Assembly: GCF_000876655.1 (NCBI RefSeq)
Contig: NZ_JYCN01000025.1
Span: forward strand, 62,001 to 126,000
Source of the DNA: Arthrobacter sp. SPG23
GTDB lineage: Bacteria > Actinomycetota > Actinomycetes > Actinomycetales > Micrococcaceae
Length of the DNA: 64,000 nt
Direction: 5' to 3'
Below, piece after piece: positions 31,988-40,626 of the stretch. The translations under genes were made by a program, and so were the position numbers. The first letter of the stretch is position 1. Each line of letters begins with the position of its first letter. The notes under the pieces were generated by a model, which saw only the letters and a list, made by a program, of their open reading frames with translations, did not search any database and was not told the origin of the DNA.

Positions 31988-32145
31988 TCTTGTCAGGCGC
32001 CGGTCCCGCCGTGTCCGGCGCCCGTCCCGCCGTCGTCTCCGGCGACCATCCGCGGCTGTCCAAAGACCCCGCTCTCTGGCGGTGCACCGGCGGGCACGGC
32101 ATAATGTGGTTCCACAGGTCTCACTGCCGCTCGAAGGAGCCATTG

Positions 32146-32715
32146 ATGACGCCTCCCGGCCCGCATGATTGGGACGCCGCTCTCGATCATGCGTTCGCGG
32201 CCGGCGAGGAAGCTGCGCTCGCCGAGGCCTACCGGCGGCTGAGCCCGCTCGTGTACACACTGGCGCTCAGGTCGCTCGGGGAACGGGCAGCGGCCGACGA
32301 CGTCACCCAGGAAGTGTTCATCCGCGCCTGGAAGTCACGCCTCAGCTACCGGCCGGAGGCTGCCCGGCTGCCTGCGTGGCTGGTGGGGATCACCCGTAAC
32401 GCCATCTCCGACGCGCTGTCCGCCCGGATGCGCCGGCAGGAGCTGGAACATGCTGCGGGTCAGTTTGTCGGCGATGAGCGCACCGCCGGACCGCTGGCAG
32501 CTGACGTGGAAGCCGTGGCGGACCGCATAACCTTGGAGGAAGAGCTGGAGCGGTTGGGCGATCCACAGAAGGCGATCATGAAGCTGGCGTTCTACGAGGA
32601 CCTCACGCACGATCAGATTTCGTCGCGCCTGCAATTGCCCCTCGGCACCGTCAAGAGCCACATCCGGCGCAGCCTCACCCGGATGCGGACCCGGTTGGAG
32701 GTGGGCGGGCCATGA
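32146..32715 (+). CDS. ECF sigma factor (SigK-like)
   Basis: The 189-aa protein starts at an ATG at 32146 with AAGGAG 8 bases upstream. Region 2 is AEAYRRLSPLVYTLALRSLG, then DDVTQEVFIRAWK; region 4 is DPQKAIMKLAFYEDLTHDQI, then LQLPLGTVKSHIRRSLTRM. Its partner overlaps by 4 bases and is RskA-like, so it belongs to the SigK-type ECF group that answers envelope or redox cues. It would direct RNA polymerase to a small set of surface-protein genes, perhaps including the DUF4397 gene. Confidence 0.88.
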   Translation: MTPPGPHDWDAALDHAFAAGEEAALAEAYRRLSPLVYTLALRSLGERAAADDVTQEVFIRAWKSRLSYRPEAARLPAWLVGITRNAISDALSARMRRQELEHAAGQFVGDERTAGPLAADVEAVADRITLEEELERLGDPQKAIMKLAFYEDLTHDQISSRLQLPLGTVKSHIRRSLTRMRTRLEVGGP

Positions 32716-33731
32716 AGCATCTTGACGACGAGCTGCTGAGCCTGATGGCCCTTGGTGAACCCGCCCTGACGCCGGCCGAAGCGGACCATCTGGCGTTCTG
32801 CCGGGAATGTTCAGGCACTCTGAAAGCCCTCGAACGCACCGTCCGCGCCGCGACAGTCGATCCCGCCGAGGTGGAGCTTGCCACGCCCGGACCGCACAAC
32901 TGGGCAGCCATCCACCAGGCGCTGGGCCTCTCCCCCGAACAGGCGCAGGACCCGTTGAGCCGGCTGGCCCCTTGGGAAAGCACGACGGCGGAAAGCACGA
33001 CGGCGGGCGCCGGCTCCGCGTCGCCTGTCGCCACCGCGCCCCCCGCCACTTCGCTCGCCGCCGCGCCGCCCGCTACTGAGGAGCCAAACGCGCCGCCCGC
33101 TGCTGAGGAGCCAAGCGCGCCTCCCGCTACCGAGCAGCCAAGCGCGCCGCCGCCGGGCGCATCTCCGGCGCAGGCTACCGCGCCGACGCTGCTGCGGCCG
33201 CGCGCCGGTGGCGTGAGGCCAGGTTCGGCACGGAGGAACGGGTCCTCCGGGACGGGTTCGGGTGCCCGGCGCTGGGTGGCCATGGCCGCAGCGGCGGGGA
33301 TCATGGTGGGCGCGGCCGCAGTGTGGGCCGGCTACAACGTCCTCGGGCAGGGCCCGGAAGCGGGGCCCTCACCCACGCAGACCGCTCCCCAGGCCGTGGT
33401 GGTTGCCGAGGCTCCGCTGCAGCCCCTGGCGTCCTATACGGCCAGCGGCAAGGCCCTCGTGGAGAAGCTTCCCGACGGCACCCGCCAGCTGGTGGTGCAG
33501 CTCTCCGACGCCCCGATCAGCGGGTTCCGGGAGGTCTGGGTGATCTCGCCGGACCTCTCCAAGCTCGTCAGCCTTGGCATGCTCGATGGCGAGCCGGGCG
33601 TCTTCGCCATCCCCGAGGGGCTCGACCTGGCCCAGTATCCCATCGTGGACGTGTCCAACGAGCCCTTTGACGGCAACCCGGCGCATTCCTCGGACAGCAT
33701 CGCGCGCGGTGAGCTGGCCGCGGAAGGCTGA
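32712..33731 (+). CDS. RskA-like transmembrane anti-sigma factor
   Basis: The 339-aa protein begins with a ZAS-type anti-sigma domain (His26, Cys30, Cys33 in DHLAFCREC), then has a long Pro/Ala/Thr linker with repeats of the form APPA(T/A)E(E/Q)P at about 118-147. One membrane helix follows at 188-208, then an extracytoplasmic RskA C-terminal domain (GTRQLVVQLSDAPISGFREV, VFAIPEGLDLAQYPIVDVS). It holds the sigma factor until it is cleaved by regulated proteolysis. The linker is longer than in typical RskA. It overlaps the sigma gene by 4 bases. Confidence 0.88.
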   Translation: MKHLDDELLSLMALGEPALTPAEADHLAFCRECSGTLKALERTVRAATVDPAEVELATPGPHNWAAIHQALGLSPEQAQDPLSRLAPWESTTAESTTAGAGSASPVATAPPATSLAAAPPATEEPNAPPAAEEPSAPPATEQPSAPPPGASPAQATAPTLLRPRAGGVRPGSARRNGSSGTGSGARRWVAMAAAAGIMVGAAAVWAGYNVLGQGPEAGPSPTQTAPQAVVVAEAPLQPLASYTASGKALVEKLPDGTRQLVVQLSDAPISGFREVWVISPDLSKLVSLGMLDGEPGVFAIPEGLDLAQYPIVDVSNEPFDGNPAHSSDSIARGELAAEG

Positions 33732-33877
33732 GCCGCTATCCGCCGGCCCTACACCCATTTTCCGGTCCGGTGAAGTGCCGATCGGCCCGGAAGTGGACCG
33801 GCCCCGGCTGTTAGGTTTGCTGTGCCGAGCGACGAACCACCGCCTGCACTAACCGGCAAGACCGGAAGGGATCAATC

Positions 33878-35080
33878 ATGCTCTCAGACACCTCTTCTCC
33901 TGTCATCAAGGCAACGCTGCCTGTAGTTGGCGAACACATCGAGGAGATTGCAAAACGGTTTTACAAGCACATGTTCGAAGCGCGTCCGGACCTCCAGGAC
34001 GGGCTCTTCAACCGGGGCAACCAGGCGGACGGGCGCCAGCAGCAGGCGTTGGCAGGGTCCATCGCCGCGTTCGCCGGGTTCCTGGTGGACAAACCCGATC
34101 AGCTTCCGGACCATCTGCTGTCCCGGATAGCCCACAAGCACGTCTCGCTGGGCCTGGCGCCGGACCAGTACCAGGTGGTCCACGACCACCTGATGTGGTC
34201 CATCGTGGACGTGCTCGGCGATGCCGTCACCCCCGAAGTGGCCGCTGCCTGGGACGAGGTCTACTGGCTCATGGCCAACATGCTCATCAACAAGGAACGC
34301 GGGCTCTACAACGCCGTGCACCTCTCACCCGAGACGATCTGGCGGACCTGGCGTGTGGCCCGGCGCATCCAGGAGACCGACGACGTGGTCACGTTCATCG
34401 TTGAACGCACCGACGAACGCGACGTCAAGCCCTCCCTGCCCGGACAGTACGTCACCATCAAGATGAAGATGCACGACGGCGTGCACCAGCCCAGGCAGTA
34501 CAGCCTCACCAAGGCCGACGACGGCCACCACCGGCAGTTCGCGGTGAAGCGGGTCCATGGGCTCCCGACGCCCGACGGCGAGATGTCCAACCTGCTCCAC
34601 AATGAGGTCCAGGAGGGCGACGAAGTGGTGCTCTCGGCACCTTTCGGTGATGTGGTGCTGGAGTACACGGACCGGCCGGTGGTGCTGGCCAGTGCGGGCA
34701 TCGGCATCACCCCGATGGCCGGCATGCTTTCACACCTGGTGAAGTCCGGTTCCCAGCGCAAGGTCATGCTGCTCCACGCGGATGACACACCGGCGTCGTT
34801 CCCGCTCCGGGCCCAGGTCACCGAGGACCTCGCGTCACTGGCAGACGGCTCGTTGAATACGTGGTTCCTGGAGCCGAATGGCTCGGACAGTGCGTCCTCA
34901 TTCAAGGGGTTCATGGACGTCAACGCGATGGAGCTGCCGGACGACGCCGAATACTACCTCTGCGGCCCGCTGCCCTTCCTGAAGTCCGTCCGGAGCGCGC
35001 TGGTCGCACGGGGCGTGCTCGCCAGGGACATCCAGTACGAAGTGTTCGGCCCGGACCTCTGGCTGGCCGACTTCCAGTAG
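33878..35080 (+). CDS. hmp: Flavohemoglobin, nitric oxide dioxygenase
   Basis: The 400-aa protein has a globin domain (1-140) with Tyr29 (B10) and the proximal His88 in IAHKHVS, then an FAD domain (RQYSLT near 205) and an NAD domain (LASAGIGITPMAGM, YYLCGPLPFLKSV). It converts NO and oxygen to nitrate using NADH and protects against nitrosative stress. GGAAGGGATC precedes the ATG at 33878. It stands alone and ends at a strong two-way terminator. No NsrR box was recognised. Confidence 0.95.
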   Translation: MLSDTSSPVIKATLPVVGEHIEEIAKRFYKHMFEARPDLQDGLFNRGNQADGRQQQALAGSIAAFAGFLVDKPDQLPDHLLSRIAHKHVSLGLAPDQYQVVHDHLMWSIVDVLGDAVTPEVAAAWDEVYWLMANMLINKERGLYNAVHLSPETIWRTWRVARRIQETDDVVTFIVERTDERDVKPSLPGQYVTIKMKMHDGVHQPRQYSLTKADDGHHRQFAVKRVHGLPTPDGEMSNLLHNEVQEGDEVVLSAPFGDVVLEYTDRPVVLASAGIGITPMAGMLSHLVKSGSQRKVMLLHADDTPASFPLRAQVTEDLASLADGSLNTWFLEPNGSDSASSFKGFMDVNAMELPDDAEYYLCGPLPFLKSVRSALVARGVLARDIQYEVFGPDLWLADFQ

Positions 35081-35084
35081 CGTG

Positions 35085-35147
35085 GAGTTTTTGTCCACTT
35101 ATCGCGAGCTACAGCCCCTCTTGGGCGCGATAAGTGGACAAAAACTC
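35085..35147. terminator. Bidirectional terminator with a 22-bp perfect stem
   Basis: The arm at 35085-35106 (GAGTTTTTGTCCACTTATCG and two more bases) is perfectly complementary to 35126-35147, with a 19-base loop. T-runs or A-runs lie within both arms. It sits between the convergent hmp and serine protease genes. Confidence 0.85.
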
Positions 35148-35150
35148 TCG

Positions 35151-37673
35151 TCACGGGCGGGAGCGCCGCCTGGCAATGAGCAGCGCGGCACCGCCGAGCA
35201 GCAGCACACCGGCTCCGACCCCGGCCGCGGTCAGCAGGCCGTCGGCGCCGGTGGCCGGCAACTGGCCTGAGACGCCGGCCGGAGTGATACCGGCGGGAAC
35301 AATCACCGGTGCGGGGTCAACCACGAAGGTGAGGTGCACCGGCGCCGAGGCCACGCCGTCGACCCCCTGGTTGGCTGTCACCGTATGGGTTCCGGCGGCG
35401 AGCCCGGCCGGAACCGGCACGCTCCAGGTCCCGTCCGAGCCGGCCCGCACCGCGGTGCCGTCAACCGTGACGGTCACGGCCGCGCCTTTCAGCGCTGATC
35501 CGGTGATCCGCTGCGGAACGGCGTCGTGGGCGAAATGCTGGCCGTCCTGGATGTTGGCAACAACGGGCGACGGCGGCACCACTGTGAAGGTCCGGCTCGC
35601 CGCCGGGCCGTCAGCGGCGCCCCGGGCGGTCTGCACCGCCGTGACGGTGAAGGTTCCGAACTTCACATCGCCGGTCACCGGCACTTTCCACGTGCCGTCG
35701 AGCCCCACCACGGCCTGCCCGGTGGCGTCGCCGGAGAGTTCCACCGTGGCACCGGGCGTTCCGGTCCCCTCGATTCCCTCAAGCGTCGTGAGGGAGGCGC
35801 CCTCCGCCGGGCTGCCAATGACAGGTGCCGGGAGCTCGGACGGCAGCACGGTGACGTCGAAGCTGCCGGCCCCCGAATGGCTGAAGCCGTTGATGGTCTC
35901 GGCGGTAAACCGCAGCCGGCCGGCCGGGGACGGTGCAGTGAACTGCCATTGCCCGGCGGAGTCCACGGGTACTTCCACGGGCTCCTGCCCGGTGACCGTG
36001 ATGCGGACTTTCGAACCCGCGGCGACGGCGGAGGCCGGGGCCGCCGGGACCTGTCCGGTGATGGTCTGGCCGAGTGCCACGCCGCCACCGTCGGCCGGTT
36101 CGGTGAGCAGGGGCTTGTTGAGGAACAGCTGAAGCTGGACGCCGGGAAGCCGGGTCATGGCGTCCTCCAGCGTGGTGGCCACGGCGAAGTTGTTGACCGG
36201 CTGCCCGGGAACCACCTGGTCTCCCGCGGAATGGGTGCCCACGGCGAAGTTCCCGCTGATCCAGGGGCCGCCGGAGTCGCCGCCGCTGGACTGGACGGAG
36301 GTGGACAGGAAGCCGCGGAAGGCCCGGAGGTCGGCCGGGTCCGCGGTGAAGCCGCCCACGACGTAGATGCCCACCTCATCCACCGTGCCGCAGGACCAGC
36401 CGGCAGTCCGGCCGGACCGGCAGACGGCCTGCCCGGGCGACGGCAATGCGGTTCCGATAATCTTCACTGCCGTGGATCCCGGGTCCGTGGGCGCATCCCA
36501 GCGCGTGGTTGCGGGCTGGACTTCGAGGCCCGGCCGAATATCCCTGATCACCGCGATGTCCGTGCCGACGTTTCCGGGATTGGCTTCGTCGCCGGTGATC
36601 CGGGAGTTGCCCGGGCCGCCGAACTGGCTGAAGCCCAGGGTGCCGAGCAGCCTGTTCGCGGGTGATTCGGGGCGCTCCACGTTGGCCGTTGTGGCCGTGC
36701 CGTCTTCGGTGCAATGGCCGGCAGTGAGCACCAGCGGTTTTCCGTCGGGGCTGTACGCGCCGTAACCGGCGGAACAGATGATGCCGGTATTGAAGACGTA
36801 GCCCTGCCCGCCGAAGAAGTCCTCCTCCGGCGCAATCGGGGCGCCTTCTTCCAGGCGGACGTTGGAATACCGCGCCACGAATTCGGACGGCGAGGGCGAC
36901 GCCGCTGACACTCCGGGGGATGCAGGGTTGGCCGGGGCACCTTCGGCCTCCGGCTGGTTGGTGCCGCCGGTGCGGATCACGAAGCTGCCGTTGGCATACG
37001 CCACAGCCTGAAGGCCTTCGGCGCCCACCTCGCGGACGTAATCCTTGAACAGCTGGTCCGTGCTGGCTGCCACCCGTTCCGGCGCGGAAGGTTCGGCCTG
37101 CGCGGATGCTGCCGGCGTCGTAGCCGGCGTGGACGTTGAAGGCGCCGGCTGTGATGGTGGCTCCAGCGTGGCACTGGACGCTACCAGCACAAAGTCACCG
37201 GGCCCCGCGGCGTTGAGTTCAGCTACCCGGTCTTCGAGCTCCGGTCCGGTGCCCTCCACCACAATCCGGCCGTCTTTCAAGCTGATTCCCACATAGCCGG
37301 GCAACCCGCGCAAGGAGGCAACGGCGTCGGCCGCGCGTTTGCCCTGCTCACCGGCGGCGTTGAACTGCTCCAGCGTCATTCCGAGGTCGCGGAGGACGGC
37401 CTCCGCCAGGCCGGCGTCGCTGATGCCAGGCGCGGAATCGCCCGCCGGGGATGCCGGGGTGGATCCGGCGGGTGCCGGGGATGACGTCGTCGCGGGCGCC
37501 GGGGTGGATCCGGCGGGCGCCGACACGGAAGGATCGGGAATTGGCGCACCGGACTCTGCGACGGCGGGGACCGCCAGGAAGGTGCCGCCGAACGTGAGGG
37601 CGGCACAGGCGGCGAGCCCCAGGGCGCGGTGGAACGGGTTCCGGCCGGAGTGATGCGTCAAGGTGTCCCCCAT
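35151..37673 (-). CDS. Cell-wall-anchored trypsin/streptogrisin-like serine protease
   Basis: The 840-aa precursor has a signal peptide (about 1-40), a Pro/Ala/Ser-rich segment, an Alpha-lytic-type pro-region (about 80-250), and a chymotrypsin-fold domain with triad His320 (TAGHC), Asp372 (TDIAVI) and Ser467 (GGDSGGP). Three Ig-like units of about 80-90 residues follow (from about 510 to 790). The C-terminus has LPATG at 805-809, a hydrophobic helix and an RRRSRP tail, which is a sortase signal. It would be a surface protease. No sortase gene is in the window. It lies 7 bases downstream of the phosphatase gene. Confidence 0.88.
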   Translation of the reverse strand: MGDTLTHHSGRNPFHRALGLAACAALTFGGTFLAVPAVAESGAPIPDPSVSAPAGSTPAPATTSSPAPAGSTPASPAGDSAPGISDAGLAEAVLRDLGMTLEQFNAAGEQGKRAADAVASLRGLPGYVGISLKDGRIVVEGTGPELEDRVAELNAAGPGDFVLVASSATLEPPSQPAPSTSTPATTPAASAQAEPSAPERVAASTDQLFKDYVREVGAEGLQAVAYANGSFVIRTGGTNQPEAEGAPANPASPGVSAASPSPSEFVARYSNVRLEEGAPIAPEEDFFGGQGYVFNTGIICSAGYGAYSPDGKPLVLTAGHCTEDGTATTANVERPESPANRLLGTLGFSQFGGPGNSRITGDEANPGNVGTDIAVIRDIRPGLEVQPATTRWDAPTDPGSTAVKIIGTALPSPGQAVCRSGRTAGWSCGTVDEVGIYVVGGFTADPADLRAFRGFLSTSVQSSGGDSGGPWISGNFAVGTHSAGDQVVPGQPVNNFAVATTLEDAMTRLPGVQLQLFLNKPLLTEPADGGGVALGQTITGQVPAAPASAVAAGSKVRITVTGQEPVEVPVDSAGQWQFTAPSPAGRLRFTAETINGFSHSGAGSFDVTVLPSELPAPVIGSPAEGASLTTLEGIEGTGTPGATVELSGDATGQAVVGLDGTWKVPVTGDVKFGTFTVTAVQTARGAADGPAASRTFTVVPPSPVVANIQDGQHFAHDAVPQRITGSALKGAAVTVTVDGTAVRAGSDGTWSVPVPAGLAAGTHTVTANQGVDGVASAPVHLTFVVDPAPVIVPAGITPAGVSGQLPATGADGLLTAAGVGAGVLLLGGAALLIARRRSRP

Positions 37674-37680
37674 AGTGTGT

Positions 37681-38394
37681 TTACGTCGTCACCCTGGTTG
37701 CCAGCCGGGAACGGATGGCAGCCAGTTCGGCCACGGTGACCCCGTGCCGCAAGAGATAGTCCCGGGTATCCAGGCCGCGGACAAATTCCAGGGTTCCGCC
37801 GCCGCGTTTCTCCAGGAGGGGCACCAGCGCGCCCTCCTCCAGATAGCGCTCATGTTTATGCGGCGGCCCGACGAGCCGGTGGCGCTCGTTGATGCCCCGC
37901 ATGGCCGCCTGGTAACCGGAGACAATCTCATGGTCGCCGGCGCCGGAGAGGTCCTGGAGCATGGCAGCCACCATTCCGCTGCGGTCCCGGCCCGCCGAGC
38001 AATGGATCACCACACCGGCGGGGGCCGCAGCCACCGCCTTGAAGACAGCCACGAGCTTTTCCGGAAACAGCCGGGCATTGGCCGCGTAGCAGGCGGGGTC
38101 GTTCAGGTACGGGGAACACAGCTCCCTGAACTCCGGGTGGTCCGGATCCTCGGTGGGGGCATGCACGACGTCGAACGCCGCCAGCACCTCCGCGTCCACG
38201 GCGGGGTCGGTGTCCCTCAGCCCGCGTTCCGAGGGGTTCCGGAGGTCGATCACGGTGCGGACGCCGTCGTCGTACGCCTGTTTCCAGCCCGTCTCGGTGA
38301 CCCATTCCCGGCGTCCCATCCGGAACACGCGGCCGGAAATGCGCCACGCATTCACGGCTCCGTCCCAGTTCACGGGCTGTCCAGGCTGTTCCAT
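37681..38394 (-). CDS. Tyrosine-protein phosphatase (PtpB/DSP3 type)
   Basis: The 237-aa protein has the phosphatase loop HCSAGRDRSG at 131-140, with nucleophile Cys132 and Arg138, and an N-terminal substrate segment TVIDLRNPSERG. This is the family of mycobacterial PtpB and related lipid/tyrosine phosphatases; the trailing Asp/Arg-Ser-Gly instead of Thr-Gly fits the group. No signal peptide is seen. It is followed by the surface protease and may share its transcript. Confidence 0.88.
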   Translation of the reverse strand: MEQPGQPVNWDGAVNAWRISGRVFRMGRREWVTETGWKQAYDDGVRTVIDLRNPSERGLRDTDPAVDAEVLAAFDVVHAPTEDPDHPEFRELCSPYLNDPACYAANARLFPEKLVAVFKAVAAAPAGVVIHCSAGRDRSGMVAAMLQDLSGAGDHEIVSGYQAAMRGINERHRLVGPPHKHERYLEEGALVPLLEKRGGGTLEFVRGLDTRDYLLRHGVTVAELAAIRSRLATRVTT

Positions 38395-38590
38395 CCAGAC
38401 AGCTAATCACAGACCCCTGACATCCGGCACGGGTACCGGCCGATAAATAGGGTGGCGGCCGGCAAATAAACGGGTATTCCGGCCCGTATCCGGCGGCCGG
38501 GCGGCCGGGTACCGTTGGGCATACTTGCGGCTTGGCCGCCGGCCCGCGGCCGAACAGCCCGGCCCACAGTTCAGAACAAAGGGGAAACTG

Positions 38591-39487
38591 ATGAGTGACC
38601 GGACATTACGACGGCGGCAGGCGGCGTTCGCTGCCGGCCTGGCAACGCTGGCCCTCGCTATGGGAACCTCGGCGGGGCCGGCGGGAGCGGCACCTGCGGG
38701 GGAACTTGATTACATAGCAGTAGGTGACTCCTACACCGCGGGAACCGGCGCGGGAGCAGCCACCAAACCCGCCGGGACAACATGCTGGCAAAGCAGCCCG
38801 GGGTATGTCGGCGACGTCGACAAAACAGGCCGAGTGTCCCTGGTGGTCAATGCCGCCTGCCATGGGGCACTCCTTTTTTCGGGCGACGACCCGCTCCAAA
38901 AACAAATTAGCGTCGAAACCCAGCTCACGGGTCTCGTCGCCGCGCAGAAACTGAATCCGTCCACCGGCATCGTCACCATCACCGCCGGAGCCAACGACGC
39001 CGGAGTGAGCCAGGTGCTGGGCGCCTGCGCCGCCTACGGCGTTGAAGTGTGCGCCGGTGCTGTGGCGTCCTCCGAAGGCGGGATGAGTCAGGTAGGTGAG
39101 GCGCTCGCCTACATCTACGGGCAGATTCACGCGGCGGCTCCGTCCGCGAAGGTCGCCGTCCTGGGCTATCCGAGGCTGTTCGAGCCGGCGGACGGGAATC
39201 CGTACTTCTCCGCGGACGAGCAAAGGCTGATCAACCAGGCCACGGACAAACTCAATGCCGCCATCGCCACGGCAGTCTCCAACGCCAATGCTTTCGGGGC
39301 GAACGCGCAGTTTGTCGACGTCACAGCGAGGTTTGCCGGGCATGCCGTGAACTCCGCCGATCCGTGGATCGCCTACGACGGCGGGAATCCTCTGGCGGAT
39401 TCCAACTTCCACCCGACGCCCACCGGGCACCGGGCCTATGCAACGGCCGTGATGAGCGAGGTCAAGCCGGGCACGTTGGCGAGGTAG
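38591..39487 (+). CDS. Secreted SGNH/GDSL hydrolase
   Basis: The 298-aa protein starts at an ATG at 38591 (MSDRTLRRRQ) with GGGGAAACTG before it. Residues 1-35 form a signal peptide. Block I is VGDSYTAGTG with Ser47; the Asn of block III lies in TITAGANDAG; block V is NFHPTPTGHRAY with the catalytic His. Six cysteines suggest disulfides, as in Streptomyces secreted lipases. It is probably an extracellular esterase or lipase. Confidence 0.88.
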   Translation: MSDRTLRRRQAAFAAGLATLALAMGTSAGPAGAAPAGELDYIAVGDSYTAGTGAGAATKPAGTTCWQSSPGYVGDVDKTGRVSLVVNAACHGALLFSGDDPLQKQISVETQLTGLVAAQKLNPSTGIVTITAGANDAGVSQVLGACAAYGVEVCAGAVASSEGGMSQVGEALAYIYGQIHAAAPSAKVAVLGYPRLFEPADGNPYFSADEQRLINQATDKLNAAIATAVSNANAFGANAQFVDVTARFAGHAVNSADPWIAYDGGNPLADSNFHPTPTGHRAYATAVMSEVKPGTLAR

Positions 39488-39488
39488 C

Positions 39489-40097
39489 TCAGCGCTGCTT
39501 CGCCAGCCTGAACTCCAGGCCGGCACGGACCTGGGGCCACTCGTGCTCAAGGATCGAGAACACCACAGTGTCCCGGAGCTGCCCGTCCGCCGTCCGGGTG
39601 TGGCTGCGCAGCACGCCGTCCTGCTTGGCGCCCAGCCTCGCAATCGCCTCCCGGGACTGGTGGTTGAACCAGTGCGTCCGGAACTCCACGGCCGGGCACC
39701 CCAGCGTTTCAAAGGCGTGCCGCAGCAGCAGCAGCTTCGAATCCGGGTTGCTGCCGCTGCCGTGCGAAGAAGCCGCATTCCACGTGGAGCCTATCTCCAG
39801 GCGGGGAGTGGCGGCGTCGATGTTCATGTACGTGGTCATCCCGATCACCCGGCCGGGACCGCCAGTGGCGGCGTCAACCAGGCGTGTGGTGAACGGGAGC
39901 ATGGAGCCGGCTTCCTGCAGCCGGAGCCGGCGGTCGATCTCGGCCGCCATGCCTTCAGGCGTAGGCACGCTGGTGTACCAAAGCTTCCAGAGTTCACCGT
40001 CGCGGACAGCCTCCACCAGGCCGTCGTGGTGCGCATGGCTCAGGGGCTCCAGCACAACGTATTGACCGGTCAGCGTGATGGTTTCGATGGAAGTCAC
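39489..40097 (-). CDS. GNAT-family N-acetyltransferase
   Basis: The 202-aa protein is of the RimJ/RimL type: LTGQYVVLEPLSHAHHDGLV at the N-terminus, RVIGMTTYMNIDAATPRLEI in the core, and FRTHWFNHQSREAIARLGAK in the acetyl-CoA region. Substrates may be protein N-termini or small amines. It converges with the SGNH gene, with one base between the stop codons. Confidence 0.85.
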   Translation of the reverse strand: MTSIETITLTGQYVVLEPLSHAHHDGLVEAVRDGELWKLWYTSVPTPEGMAAEIDRRLRLQEAGSMLPFTTRLVDAATGGPGRVIGMTTYMNIDAATPRLEIGSTWNAASSHGSGSNPDSKLLLLRHAFETLGCPAVEFRTHWFNHQSREAIARLGAKQDGVLRSHTRTADGQLRDTVVFSILEHEWPQVRAGLEFRLAKQR

Positions 40098-40132
40098 CGG
40101 ACCATCCTAGGGGCAGCGGCTAGGCTGTGGGG

Positions 40133-40573
40133 ATGATCACAGTAGCGGGAACCGTCAGCTCTCCCCTCGGGGCAGAGGAAGCCTTCACCTACCTGTCAGC
40201 CTTCGAGCACACCGCGGAATGGGACCCCGGCACCCCCGTGGTGAAGAAGCTCTCCGAAGGTCCCGTTGCCGTGGGCCACCGGTACCACGCCGAAGCGGAG
40301 TTCCGGGGCAAACGGCAGACCCTCATCTACGAGGTGGTGGAGCTGACCAGAAACCACATCAAGCTCCGGGGCGAAAACAAAACCGTCATATCCGAGGACT
40401 CCATCGACGTCTCCCCGGACGGCACCGGCTGCACGGTGAAGTACACGGCCGAGTTCCAACTCAAGGGTGCACTCAAACTCATTGAACCCATTATGAAGCC
40501 GGCGTTCACGTCGCTCCGGGACCCCGCAATGAACGGACTAAAGTCCGCCCTCGACACGCGGGCCGGGCGCTAA
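40133..40573 (+). CDS. SRPBCC-family lipid- or ligand-binding protein
   Basis: The 146-aa protein begins MITVAGTVSSPLGAEEAFTY and shows the START-like pattern FEHTAEWDPGTPVVKKLSEG, then VELTRNHIKLRGENKT. Such small proteins bind hydrophobic ligands; the function is unknown. The ATG at 40133 was chosen over the GTG two codons earlier. Short GGGCGCTAAG repeats follow, before paaH. Confidence 0.8.
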   Translation: MITVAGTVSSPLGAEEAFTYLSAFEHTAEWDPGTPVVKKLSEGPVAVGHRYHAEAEFRGKRQTLIYEVVELTRNHIKLRGENKTVISEDSIDVSPDGTGCTVKYTAEFQLKGALKLIEPIMKPAFTSLRDPAMNGLKSALDTRAGR

Positions 40574-40626
40574 GCTCTCCGGGCGCTTAGGGCCGGGCGC
40601 TAAGCCCGGGCGCTAGGCAGCGGGCC

